Below are positions 17,295-25,430 of a stretch of 47,993 nt of DNA, one piece after another. How positions within the stretch are numbered: position 1 is the first letter of the stretch; each line of letters starts with the position of its first letter. The position numbers and the translations under genes were made by a program. Source of the stretch: Candidatus Nanopelagicales bacterium (GTDB lineage Bacteria; Actinomycetota; Actinomycetes; S36-B12); assembly GCA_030830865.1 (NCBI GenBank), contig JAURME010000010.1, positions 1 to 47,993 of the forward strand, given 5' to 3'. The notes beneath the pieces are model-generated. The model had not been told where the DNA came from. It did no database searches and was given only the letters and a program-made list of their open reading frames with translations.

Positions 17295-18509
17295 ATGCCG
17301 GTGGAGGTGTCACCGGCGGATGCCCGGCGCATCGCACTGTGGTCGGTGGGCCTGCTGTCGGCGTCCATGACTCCGGCACGGGCACAGCGTGCATCGAAGG
17401 CGCGTCAGGTCGATGCCGTGCGCGACGTGCTCGGTTCCCTGGGCGCCGTTCAACTGGACACGATCAGCGTGCTCGCGCGGTCTCATGAACTGGTGGCATA
17501 CGCGCGTCTCGGAGCGGTCCAGCGCACGGCGATCGAGGAGGCCTACTGGTCCGGTGACGACGCATTCGAGTACTGGTCGCACGCCGCCTGCATCCTGCCC
17601 ATGGAGTCGTGGCCGCTGTTCGCCTTCCGTCGTCGACACTACCGGTCCAAGGGGGAGCGGTGGCATGGGCCGCCTCGACACGACCTTGATGAGCTGCGCG
17701 CGCGCATGCGTGCGGACGGGCCGCTGACCACGGGAGACGTCGGTGGCGCGAAACGAGGCGGCGAGTGGTGGGACTGGTCGGACTCCAAGATCGCACTCGA
17801 GTGGCTCTTGGACACCGGGGAGGCCGTCGTCACGCGTCGCGTGGGCTGGCGGCGCACCTACGACCTCGCCGAGCGGGCCGTTCCCGTGGATCTCCTCCAC
17901 GACGACCTCACCGATGACGAGTGCCTCGCCGCGCTCGTGGAAGCGGGCGGCCGGCTCATGGGTATCGGCACGGCTGCCGAGATCGCCGACGTGCACCGTC
18001 TGTCGGTCTCGGCTGTGGCACGGTACGCCGCCGAGGTCGGCCTGGTGCCCGTGGAGGTGCGTGGCTGGCCCTCGACGTGGGCGCATCCGTCGGCGATGGC
18101 CTGGCTGGACTCCGCAGGGCGCGATCGGCACCGCACCTCCCTGCTCTCACCGTTCGACCCCCTGATCTGGCATCGCGGCCGCGTCGAGCGGATCTTCGGC
18201 ATGCGACACCGCATCGAGGCCTACACCCCGGCGCCGAAGCGAGTGCACGGCTACTTCGCGATGCCCGTCCTCCACCAGGGTCGACTCGTGGCGCGCGTGG
18301 ATCCCCGGAGAAGGGGTCACACTCTGGTCGCCCAGCGGGTCACGATGGAGTCGAGCAGCAGGGCGGCCCTGGAGGGGACGGCGCGTGCACTCTCGGAGGC
18401 CGCCGGCTGGGTGGACGCTGTCACCGTCGAGATCGGTGAGACGGTCCCGTCAGCAGTGCGGGCACCGCTGCGATCGATGACGGCTGCCGCGGGGTTGGCG
18501 TCTGAGTAG
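17295..18509 (+). CDS. YcaQ/AlkZ-like DNA glycosylase (HTH_42 family)
   Basis: A 404-residue winged-helix protein of the family that removes bulky or crosslinked DNA bases. The catalytic region is GAVQLDTISVLARSHELVAYARL: Q53-L-D55 fits the Q-x-D motif of E. coli YcaQ (AlkX type), not the Q-x-Q of AlkZ antibiotic self-resistance enzymes. YWSHAACILPMESWPLFAFRRRHY and LLSPFDPLIWHRGRVERIFGMRHRIEAYTPAPKRVHGYFAMPVL are further family hallmarks. The gene begins 3 nt after leuS and its stop codon TAG forms the first bases of the degV -10 element. The general-repair subtype seems likelier than a self-resistance role, as no biosynthetic cluster is near. Confidence 0.88.
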   Translation: MPVEVSPADARRIALWSVGLLSASMTPARAQRASKARQVDAVRDVLGSLGAVQLDTISVLARSHELVAYARLGAVQRTAIEEAYWSGDDAFEYWSHAACILPMESWPLFAFRRRHYRSKGERWHGPPRHDLDELRARMRADGPLTTGDVGGAKRGGEWWDWSDSKIALEWLLDTGEAVVTRRVGWRRTYDLAERAVPVDLLHDDLTDDECLAALVEAGGRLMGIGTAAEIADVHRLSVSAVARYAAEVGLVPVEVRGWPSTWAHPSAMAWLDSAGRDRHRTSLLSPFDPLIWHRGRVERIFGMRHRIEAYTPAPKRVHGYFAMPVLHQGRLVARVDPRRRGHTLVAQRVTMESSSRAALEGTARALSEAAGWVDAVTVEIGETVPSAVRAPLRSMTAAAGLASE

Positions 18510-18512
18510 GGT
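18507..18512 (+). promoter_or_regulatory. -10 element for leaderless degV
   Basis: TAGGGT, whose first three bases are the stop codon of the upstream gene, 7 nt before the ATG at 18520. It favours that ATG over the GTG at 18511 that lies within the hexamer. Confidence 0.5.
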
Positions 18513-18519
18513 GCAGAGC

Positions 18520-19380
18520 ATGGGTGACACCCGCGTGGCCGTCATCACCGACTCCACGTCCTACCTGCCACCGGGGTGGGCCACGGAATGGGGCATCGAT
18601 GTCGTGCCCGTGCAGGTCATCGTCGCGGGCCGGCCGTACGACGAGACGGACGATGATCAGGCCCTCCAGGTCGCTGAGGCACTGAGGGACTGGAAGCCCG
18701 TCACGACGAGCCGTCCCGCACCAGCACGATTCCTCGAGGCCTACCTGCGAGCCGCCGAAGAAGGGGCCGAGGGCATCGTCGTCGCGACCCTCTCCTCGGC
18801 CATGTCCGCGACCTTCGAATCCGCCCTCCTGGCGGCGAAGGAGGCCTCGGTGCCCGTGCGCGTCATCGACACCAGATCCATCGCGATGGGAGAGGGCTTC
18901 GCGGTCATCGCAGGGGCGCGTGCGGCACGGGCCGGCGCGTCCCTCGACGAGGTGGCGCAGATCGTGACCCAGCGAGCGGCGGCTGCACGCGTGTACTTCT
19001 ACGTCGACACTCTCGAGTATCTGCGCCGAGGTGGTCGTATCGGATCGACCCGTGCTGCGGTGGGGCAGGCTCTTCAGGTGAAGCCGCTGCTGGAGGTGCG
19101 GGACGGCCGGGTTGAGCGTCTCGAGCAGGTGCGGACGGCGGGCCGGGCCATGGCCCGGCTCACCGACCTCGCCGTCGAGGCCGCCGCGGGGCATCCTTCG
19201 GTCGACGTCGCCGTGCAGCACCTCGGGACACCCGAGCGGGCCGAGGCGCTGGCAGCGGGCCTGCGGTCGGCGATCCCGAGTGCCCGGGTCGTCGTCGGAA
19301 CGGTCGGTGGCGTGGTGGGTGCCCACGTCGGACCGGGCATGGTGTCGGTCGTCGTCACCCCGGCGGACGAGGCTTCCTGA
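18520..19380 (+). CDS. DegV family fatty-acid-binding protein
   Basis: A 286-residue DegV-fold protein. It begins VAVITDSTSYLPP, the canonical DegV start, followed by TSRPAPARFLEAY (the T-S-x-P lipid head-group loop), VATLSSAMSATFESAL and IDTRSIAMGEGF. These proteins bind fatty acids; in firmicutes the FakB members present them to the kinase FakA, which is not in this window. The following gene, plsY, is an acyltransferase using acyl-phosphate, so a role in feeding fatty acids to phospholipid synthesis is plausible (inference). The start at 18520 rather than 18511 follows from the -10 position. Confidence 0.9.
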   Translation: MGDTRVAVITDSTSYLPPGWATEWGIDVVPVQVIVAGRPYDETDDDQALQVAEALRDWKPVTTSRPAPARFLEAYLRAAEEGAEGIVVATLSSAMSATFESALLAAKEASVPVRVIDTRSIAMGEGFAVIAGARAARAGASLDEVAQIVTQRAAAARVYFYVDTLEYLRRGGRIGSTRAAVGQALQVKPLLEVRDGRVERLEQVRTAGRAMARLTDLAVEAAAGHPSVDVAVQHLGTPERAEALAAGLRSAIPSARVVVGTVGGVVGAHVGPGMVSVVVTPADEAS

Positions 19381-19387
19381 GTCCCTC

Positions 19388-19993
19388 ATGGACATCGACA
19401 TGTCGTCCGTGCCGTGGGGCGTGTGGGGGGTACTCGCTGCGCTCGTCGGCTACCTCATCGGTTCCGTCAACCCCGCGGCCCTGGTGTCCCGCGCCCTCGG
19501 GGTCGACCTTCAGTCCGTCGGCTCCGGCAATCCCGGTGCCACCAATGTGGGACGCGCGCTTGGCCCTCGATGGGCCGTGCTCGTCGGCTTCCTCGACATC
19601 CTCAAGGGCTTCCTCCCCGCCGTCGCGTTCGGCGTGCTCGTCAGCCAGACCGCCGGGCAGGTCGCCGGTCTCGCCGCTGTCGTCGGGCACATCACTTCCC
19701 CCTACCTGCGCGGCCGTGGGGGCAAGGGCGTGGCGACGACGCTCGGGGCGATCCTGGGAGTCCAGCCCCTGCTCGCCATTCCCGTGCTCATCGCGTTCGG
19801 CATCGGCGTCGCGATCTGGCATCGCGTCGGCATCGGCGCCGTCGTCGGAGCGCTGACCCTCATGGCCGCGGGCGTGGTCGGCTGGGCACTGGGTTGGACC
19901 GACGTCACCGACATGTGGTTCGCGATCCTGCTCGGCCTGCTCGTGCTCGGTCGGCACGCCGGCAACATCCGACGGGCCCTGTCGGGCTCGTAG
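19388..19993 (+). CDS. plsY: Glycerol-3-phosphate acyltransferase PlsY
   Basis: A 201-residue integral membrane enzyme that acylates glycerol-3-phosphate from acyl-phosphate. The three cytoplasmic motifs are present: SVGSGNPGATNVGRALG, GRGGKGVATTLG and GRHAGNIRR. About five hydrophobic helices are visible. It starts 7 nt after degV and is out of frame with the ORF-track entry's N-terminal part, which is a degV shadow. ATG 19400 is a possible later start. The pairing with degV supports a lipid role for both. Confidence 0.93.
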   Translation: MDIDMSSVPWGVWGVLAALVGYLIGSVNPAALVSRALGVDLQSVGSGNPGATNVGRALGPRWAVLVGFLDILKGFLPAVAFGVLVSQTAGQVAGLAAVVGHITSPYLRGRGGKGVATTLGAILGVQPLLAIPVLIAFGIGVAIWHRVGIGAVVGALTLMAAGVVGWALGWTDVTDMWFAILLGLLVLGRHAGNIRRALSGS

Positions 19994-20097
19994 TCAGGCC
20001 CGGGCGGTTCCGTCAGGGGGTTGTCCCCAGTCGCACACCGTGTGGTCGATCATCCACAGGCCGCTCGTCATCCATTCCGACCGGCACCGGGCACTCC

Positions 20098-20103
20098 TAG
20101 CGT
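20098..20103 (+). promoter_or_regulatory. -10 element for leaderless comEA
   Basis: TAGCGT, 6 nt before the comEA ATG. TTCCGA at 20075-20080 is a partial -35 at 17-nt spacing. The 116-nt gap after plsY otherwise shows nothing I can name. Confidence 0.5.
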
Positions 20104-20109
20104 CGCGAC

Positions 20110-20934
20110 ATGACGTGGCGTGAGCATGCGAGGCAGGCTGCGGAGCGGCGCCTGCGAAGCCTTGCAGTGGACGGCGCGGAGCCGCGGGGTCTCCCGGACC
20201 CGACTCCCGTAGCCGAGGTCGACGAGGACGCGGCGAACGACCGGGTGCGCATCCGCACCGGCCCGTGGTCGAGTGCCGCCGTGCGGGGGCTCGCCTTGCT
20301 GACGTTGATCGCGATCGCGGTGGCCGGCTACCTCCTGTGGCAGGCCCAGCCACGATCGGTGGCCCCGGTGCCGGAGGTCATGGCCGTCGGCGAGCCCATC
20401 ACCGGAAACCTCCCGGAGGAGGTCGATCATCCGGTGGCCGCGGTACCTGAGTCCGAGCCTGCGCCCGAACCTGTCCCACCGACGGCACCCGGGGGGTCCT
20501 TGCCACCCGATGTCATCGTCCACGTCGCCGGCCAGGTGGCCCACCCCGGGCTCGTGCGCCTTCCCGGCGGATCGCGCGTCGCGGACGCGGTGGAGGCAGC
20601 GGGCGGCGTCACCAGACCACGGGCGGCCGACTCCGTGAACCTGGCGCGGCTCGTCGTCGACGGTGAGCAGATCGTGGTCGGTGGATCCGCCGGAGCCGGG
20701 GGCACTGGGGGTGCATCGGTGCCCGATCCCGGGACGCCCGGTGCGCCGCTGGACCTCAACTCCGCGACCGTGGAGCAGTTCGACTCCCTGCCCGGCGTGG
20801 GGCCGGTGATCGCCGGACGCATCGTCGAGTGGCGCACCGTGCACGGTCGATTCCGCTCTATCGAGGAGCTGGCCGAGGTCTCCGGCATCGGTGAGGCGAT
20901 TCTCGCGAACCTGCGACCGCTGGTCCGCCTGTGA
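20110..20934 (+). CDS. comEA: ComEA family DNA-binding protein
   Basis: A 274-residue bitopic protein. It has a cytoplasmic N-terminus of about 55 residues, one transmembrane helix (60-78), a proline-rich linker, an SLBB domain (134-190, VIVHVAGQVAHPGLVRLPGGSRV), a Gly-rich hinge, and a C-terminal helix-hairpin-helix pair (213-274, LDLNSATVEQFDSLPGVGPVIAGRI). ComEA binds incoming DNA outside the membrane and passes it to ComEC. It overlaps comEC as GTGA, so both are made together. Whether the organism is transformable cannot be concluded; no type IV pilus genes are in view. Confidence 0.93.
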   Translation: MTWREHARQAAERRLRSLAVDGAEPRGLPDPTPVAEVDEDAANDRVRIRTGPWSSAAVRGLALLTLIAIAVAGYLLWQAQPRSVAPVPEVMAVGEPITGNLPEEVDHPVAAVPESEPAPEPVPPTAPGGSLPPDVIVHVAGQVAHPGLVRLPGGSRVADAVEAAGGVTRPRAADSVNLARLVVDGEQIVVGGSAGAGGTGGASVPDPGTPGAPLDLNSATVEQFDSLPGVGPVIAGRIVEWRTVHGRFRSIEELAEVSGIGEAILANLRPLVRL

Positions 20935-23336
20935 TCGACGCCCGCCTTCTTGTTCCCGCGGGTGCCCTGTGGCTGGGGATCGCACTGACGTTGGCATGGG
21001 GGCAGGTGGCCAGTGCTGTGTTGGCGTTCGCCGGCCTTGTCGTCGGAGCCGTCAGCGTCGTCGGAGCCGTCAGGGTGGGGCGGGGTCGACGAACCCCGGC
21101 CGGGGGACCGGTGCTCCTCGGCGCAGTGTTCGCCCTTCTGGGCGTCGCGGCCGCGATCGCACTCCCGTGGAGGCTGGAGCCGTCGCCGATTGACGGGTGG
21201 ATCGCCGAGCGTGCGACGGTCACCGTCGTGCTCACGGTCACCGGGGACGTCCGCACACGACCGGCGGGGCGCAGCGGCGCATGGTGGGCCGCGGGAGACC
21301 AGTCGGTCCGCGCCACCACCTCCTCGTGGACGGCTCGAGGGCAGGTCGTCGAGGCCCGTCTGCCGATCCTGCTCAGGATGGACGCGGAGGTGCCGGTCCC
21401 CGCCCGTGGTGCGCAGGTCGAGGTGACCGGCCGGCTGTCCGCGCTACCGGAGGTGACCGGCCTGGCGGCGGAGGTGCGGGCGGGAGCCGGTTCCTGGGCC
21501 CTTCTGTCCTCACCGGACCTGCTCGCCGAGACCGCCACGTCGATGCGGGCGGGGCTGTCGGACTCACTGTCCCGGGCGCCGCCGTCGGCCGCCTCCGTCG
21601 TGCGAGGTCTGACCCTCGGGGACGAGGAGGGGCAGCCGGAGGAACTGGCGCAGGACATGCGAGCCAGTGGACTGGCGCACCTCATGGCCGTCAGCGGCGG
21701 CAACGTGGCGATCGTCGTCGGGGTCGTCGTCGGGGCGGCCGTCCTCGCCGGTGTACCCCTGCTCGGTCGGGCCCTCCTGGGCGGCATGGCCGTCCTCTTC
21801 TACGCCTACCTCGTCGGCCTCGAACCCAGCGTGCTCCGGGCGTCCGTCATGGGCGTCATCGCGCTGCTCGGGGTCATGGCCGGGGGTCGGCGCCCTGGGC
21901 CGTCCATCCTCGGCATCGCCGTGCTCGTCCTACTGCTCGCCATGCCGTGGCTCGCGCTGTCCTGGGGGTTCGCGCTGTCGTGCGCCGCCACGGCGGGGAT
22001 CCTGTTGGTCGCCCCGATCCTCATGACCAGCATCTCCCGGCGCGTGCCGCGATGCCCCAGACTCGTGGTCCAGGCGATCGCCCTCACCGTCGCCGCCCAG
22101 GTGGCGACGCTCCCCATCCTCGTGGCGATGGGTGGAGCCGCCGGCTGGGTGGCGGTCCCGGCCAATCTGGCAGCCATGCCGTTCGTGGCGCCGGTGACGA
22201 TCCTCGGGCTGCTCACGGCGTCCGTCTCGCCCCTCGCGCCGCAGGTGGGCGATCTGCTCGGGTCCGTGGCCGCCTGGCCGGCCGGTGCGATCGCCTGGAT
22301 CGCCTCCGCCGCGCCGCGACTCCCACTGGCCGACTGGCCCGTCGGGGCGTCGTGGCCGAGCGGCTGGCCGGGGGTCCTCCTCGTCGGCCTTCTCGCCCTG
22401 GCGGCGCTCGTCCTCGCACGTTTGCGGCGCACCCGGGTCTGGAATGGCATCCCGCGAGTCCTCCGGTGGTCGATCGCCGCCGTCTCGGCAGCCATGGTCG
22501 TGGTGCTCGTCACGCGACCGCCGTCGCTCCGGGGCTGGCCGCCGCCGGACTGGCTCGTCATCATGTGCGACGTCGGTCAGGGGGACGGGCTGCTCCTGAA
22601 CGCCGGGGGCCACGCGGCAGTCGTCGTCGACGTCGGGGTCGACCCGGACGCGATCGACCGATGTCTGACGGACGCGGGGGTGACAACTGTGCCGGCCGTC
22701 GTCCTGACGCACTTCCACGCCGACCATGTCGGCGGCCTCGCCGGCGTCACCCGCGGACGGTCCGTAGGAACGGTGCTGTCGTCGCCGTTTCTGGAACCCC
22801 GTGATCAGTCCTCACTCGCCCGCAAGGCGGCCCAGGAGGCCGGCCTGATGCTGGAGACCATCTCCGCTGGGGACGCTCGACGGGTCGGTGATGTGTCGTG
22901 GCGCGCCCTGTGGCCGCGTCGCGTGATCCGGTCCGGGTCGCTGCCCAACAACGCCAGCGTCGTGCTCCTCGCTGTAGTCCGTGATGTTCCCGTCCTTCTC
23001 ACCGGGGACATCGAGCCGGAGGCCCAGGGTGCTCTGCTCGACGACGTTCGAGGGCTGGACCCGGGCATCGTGAAGGTTCCGCATCATGGCTCCCGGCACC
23101 AGCTGCGAGCCTTCGCCGACCTGGTGCGCGCACCGATCGCCCTGGTCAGCGTCGGTGCCGACAACGAGTACGGCCACCCCGACGTGGAGACCTCCTCCTG
23201 GTACTCGGTGCCAGGGGGCCTCCTACTGCGCTCGGACGAGGCCGGTGATGTGGCCGTCGTCGCGAATATCGGTGGTGGATCGGAGGGGACCGGCCTCGGT
23301 GTCGTCGTCCGAGATGGCATGCTTCCCTCATCATGA
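20931..23336 (+). CDS. comEC: ComEC/Rec2 DNA uptake channel
   Basis: An 801-residue polytopic protein with the full three-part layout: N-terminal hydrophobic segments and an OB-like extracytoplasmic domain (about 80-200), the competence core (SGLAHLMAVSGGNVAIVVGVVVG; YAYLVGLEPSVLRASVMG), and a C-terminal metallo-beta-lactamase domain (VIMCDVGQGDGLLL; LTHFHADHVGGLAG; VKVPHHGSRH). The MBL domain is thought to degrade one DNA strand during uptake. The HxHxDH zinc motif is intact, so the nuclease part may be active. GTG 20931 overlaps the comEA stop and the end overlaps holA as ATGA. Confidence 0.94.
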   Translation: MIDARLLVPAGALWLGIALTLAWGQVASAVLAFAGLVVGAVSVVGAVRVGRGRRTPAGGPVLLGAVFALLGVAAAIALPWRLEPSPIDGWIAERATVTVVLTVTGDVRTRPAGRSGAWWAAGDQSVRATTSSWTARGQVVEARLPILLRMDAEVPVPARGAQVEVTGRLSALPEVTGLAAEVRAGAGSWALLSSPDLLAETATSMRAGLSDSLSRAPPSAASVVRGLTLGDEEGQPEELAQDMRASGLAHLMAVSGGNVAIVVGVVVGAAVLAGVPLLGRALLGGMAVLFYAYLVGLEPSVLRASVMGVIALLGVMAGGRRPGPSILGIAVLVLLLAMPWLALSWGFALSCAATAGILLVAPILMTSISRRVPRCPRLVVQAIALTVAAQVATLPILVAMGGAAGWVAVPANLAAMPFVAPVTILGLLTASVSPLAPQVGDLLGSVAAWPAGAIAWIASAAPRLPLADWPVGASWPSGWPGVLLVGLLALAALVLARLRRTRVWNGIPRVLRWSIAAVSAAMVVVLVTRPPSLRGWPPPDWLVIMCDVGQGDGLLLNAGGHAAVVVDVGVDPDAIDRCLTDAGVTTVPAVVLTHFHADHVGGLAGVTRGRSVGTVLSSPFLEPRDQSSLARKAAQEAGLMLETISAGDARRVGDVSWRALWPRRVIRSGSLPNNASVVLLAVVRDVPVLLTGDIEPEAQGALLDDVRGLDPGIVKVPHHGSRHQLRAFADLVRAPIALVSVGADNEYGHPDVETSSWYSVPGGLLLRSDEAGDVAVVANIGGGSEGTGLGVVVRDGMLPSS

Positions 23337-24322
23337 GTCCTCCGACGATCACGCTCGCCATCGGAGCCGAGACCGTGCTGGTCGAGCGGGCTGTGTCAGC
23401 CGTCGTGAACCAGGCTCGACGCGCCGATCCGGGGATCCAGCGCACGATCATCTCGGCTGCCGCCGAGGATGCTTCGCACGCATTGCGCGAGGCCGCCGCA
23501 CCGAACCTCTTCGGTGATGCCGGCATCGTGATCATCGAGGGAGTCGATGGCGCCGACGATGCGATGGCCACGGTTATCCGCGATATGCTCGCCGACCTGC
23601 CTGACGCGACGTACCTGGTCTTCACCCACCCCGGAGGCACCAAGGGCAAGGCACTGCTCGATGCCATCCGGGCCGCGGGTGCCGAGCAGGTCGACTGCCC
23701 GACGCTGAAGAAGGGGCGTTCGACCGTCGACTTCCTGACCAAGGAGTTCGCCCGGCACAAGCGGAAGGTCACCGCGGATGCCGTCGCCGTCATGTACGAG
23801 GCGATTGGTCACGATCTCGGGCTGCTGTGTGGCGCGGTGAGTCAGCTGTGCGCGGACATCGAGGGGGATCCCATCACCGCGGACGCTGTGCACGACTACT
23901 TCGCCGGGGTGGCGGAGGTGTCGGGGTTCGCTATCGCGGACGCCGTGTGGGACCGACGGCACGCCGAGGCACTCCGCATGCTCCGACAGGCGATGCTGGC
24001 GTCCGGCTCGTCCAGTCTGGGCCCGGCCACCGTCGCCTCCCTGGCCAGCGGCCTGCGCACCCTCGTTCGGGTCGGCGGAATGCCGCCGGGGGCATCCGAG
24101 GCCGACGTTGCCAGAGAAGCCGGGGTCCCGCCGTGGAAAGTCAACGCCCTCCGGCGCCAGTGGTCCCGCTGGTCCGGGGACCAGCGCCGACTCGCAGCGG
24201 CCGCTGTGGCGTTGGCAGAGGCTGATGCTGCGATGAAGGGCGGCGTGGGGGAGGGGACCAGCCTCGACGCGGACCAGAAGCTGCTGGCGATGGAGATCCT
24301 CGTCGCGGGCTCGGCCCGGTGA
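23333..24322 (+). CDS. holA: DNA polymerase III delta subunit
   Basis: A 329-residue clamp-loader delta subunit, which opens the beta clamp for loading at primers. Family features include LAIGAETVLVERAVSAVV at the start, APNLFGDAGIVIIEGVDGADDA, LVFTHPGGTKGKALLDAIRAAGAEQVDCPTLKKG, and DLGLLCGAVSQLCADIEG. It overlaps comEC (ATGA) and converges on the TetR gene with only 1 nt between stops. The order comEC-holA-rpsT is conserved widely, here interrupted by the TetR gene. Confidence 0.93.
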   Translation: MSPPTITLAIGAETVLVERAVSAVVNQARRADPGIQRTIISAAAEDASHALREAAAPNLFGDAGIVIIEGVDGADDAMATVIRDMLADLPDATYLVFTHPGGTKGKALLDAIRAAGAEQVDCPTLKKGRSTVDFLTKEFARHKRKVTADAVAVMYEAIGHDLGLLCGAVSQLCADIEGDPITADAVHDYFAGVAEVSGFAIADAVWDRRHAEALRMLRQAMLASGSSSLGPATVASLASGLRTLVRVGGMPPGASEADVAREAGVPPWKVNALRRQWSRWSGDQRRLAAAAVALAEADAAMKGGVGEGTSLDADQKLLAMEILVAGSAR

Positions 24323-24323
24323 C

Positions 24324-24914
24324 CTAGGTAGCAGGCCCCGCGAGGGCGGCGAGGCCGCCCGCGATGAAATCCAGGACGAGATCGGTCTCCCGGTCCGCCG
24401 ATGCCATCCCGGCCTCGATGCGGGTGATCGACGCATCGACGGCACCCCAGACGAACGACGATGCTGGGACCGGGTCGTCGATCCCCAGGTCAGCGATCGC
24501 GGCGGTCAGGGGCTGAATGAGGTCGCGGTGCTGGGCCTGCACCTGAGCCCGTCGGGTCGCCGGAAGCTCGATGGCTCCCGCGGCCCGCACGAGGGCGTGG
24601 CGCCCATCGGCCACGTACGTGAGGACCTCGCGGACCCAGGCGCGGATGCGGTCCATGGGGTCCTCGACGTCCGTGGTGGCCTCGACCAGAGCGGTGCTCC
24701 ACGCTCCCAGCTCGTCGACCAGCACATCGGCGATGAGGTCAGCGGCGCTGCGGTAGTACTCGTAGACGGCCGAGCGCGACAGCCCCACCTCGGTCGCGAC
24801 CTCGGCCACCGTGAAGTTGCCCTCCCGGAGGATGAGCGTGGCGGCGGCCTCGAGGAGAGCGGTACGGCGCTGCTCGCGGTGCTCGGCGACGGTCGGGGCT
24901 GAGATCTTGGGCAT
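24324..24914 (-). CDS. TetR family transcriptional regulator
   Basis: A 196-residue regulator. The N-terminal HTH (about 15-60) reads RRTALLEAAATLILREGNFTVAEVATEVGLSRSAVYEYYRSAADLIADVL. The ligand-binding half is helical without a recognisable pocket. MPKISAP (ATG 24914) is chosen as the start because TACCCT lies 6 nt upstream; the ORF track adds six residues. It is inserted between holA and rpsT, which are usually adjacent, so it may be a lineage-specific addition. No divergent neighbour gives away a target. The TetR operator could not be identified. Confidence 0.88.
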   Translation of the reverse strand: MPKISAPTVAEHREQRRTALLEAAATLILREGNFTVAEVATEVGLSRSAVYEYYRSAADLIADVLVDELGAWSTALVEATTDVEDPMDRIRAWVREVLTYVADGRHALVRAAGAIELPATRRAQVQAQHRDLIQPLTAAIADLGIDDPVPASSFVWGAVDASITRIEAGMASADRETDLVLDFIAGGLAALAGPAT

Positions 24915-24920
24915 GGGGAG

Positions 24921-24926
24921 AGGGTA
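24921..24926 (-). promoter_or_regulatory. -10 element for the leaderless TetR gene
   Basis: TACCCT on the minus strand, 6 nt before the ATG at 24914, within the 101-nt gap to rpsT. Confidence 0.45.
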
Positions 24927-24965
24927 CGCCACCCTGTGCCGGTGGGCCGATCGTGCGCCGTGGGC

Positions 24966-25001
24966 GGAAAAAGCAGAAGGCGCCCCGGAGGGCGCCTTCT
25001 G
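24966..25001 (-). terminator. Rho-independent terminator of rpsT
   Basis: Read on the minus strand, CAGAAGGCGCC pairs with GGCGCCTTCTG (12 pairs counting the inner C-G) around a 4-nt loop, followed by GCTTTTTCC. It is the clearest intrinsic terminator in the window, 15 nt past the rpsT stop. Confidence 0.9.
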
Positions 25002-25015
25002 GACGTGCGGAATGT

Positions 25016-25276
25016 CTAGAGGGCAGCGGCCTTCTTGGAGATGGCCGACTTGCGGTTGGCGGCCTGCTTGGCGTGGATGACGCCCTTGCTGCTGGCCTTG
25101 TCCAGTGCGCGGTTGGCCTCGCGGGCCAGGTCCTGGGCCTCGGCGGTGTTGCCGGCGTCGGCGGCTTCATGGAACTTGCGGACAGCCGTCTTCAGGGCGG
25201 ACTTGACCGACTTGTTGCGCAGGCGCGCCTTTTCATTGGTGCGGATGCGCTTCATCTGCGACTTGATGTTCGCCAC
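25016..25276 (-). CDS. rpsT: 30S ribosomal protein S20
   Basis: An 86-residue, strongly basic helical protein with the family start [35 protein letters not shown] and the tail [22 protein letters not shown]. It binds the 5' domain of 16S rRNA. The GTG start follows GAAGGT by 7 nt. It is a single-gene transcript ending at the terminator at 24966-25001 and is divergent from lepA. Confidence 0.97.
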   Translation of the reverse strand: MANIKSQMKRIRTNEKARLRNKSVKSALKTAVRKFHEAADAGNTAEAQDLAREANRALDKASSKGVIHAKQAANRKSAISKKAAAL

Positions 25277-25363
25277 GGGTCAACCTTCTCGATAGGACTG
25301 CGGTAGGAGTGCTGGAAAGACGTGGGGTGGAGCGGGTGGTCAAGCGACCCCCAAGAGTACCCG

Positions 25364-25369
25364 TAGGCT
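25364..25369 (+). promoter_or_regulatory. Possible -10 element for lepA
   Basis: TAGGCT, about 60 nt before the lepA GTG at 25431, in the 154-nt divergent gap with rpsT. The -35 is not convincing. Confidence 0.3.
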
Positions 25370-25430
25370 GGTCCTGAGCCAAAATCGGCCCCCAGTCGCC
25401 CCAGCAAGCACGATATCCATGAGGAGCCCG

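Noticed and set aside
17295-18509. YcaQ-like gene as an antibiotic self-resistance glycosylase (AlkZ)
   Set aside because: The motif is Q-x-D rather than Q-x-Q and no biosynthetic cluster surrounds it.
20041-20060. TCATCCACAGG before comEA as a DnaA box
   Set aside because: Single near-match without a cluster, and no origin genes nearby.
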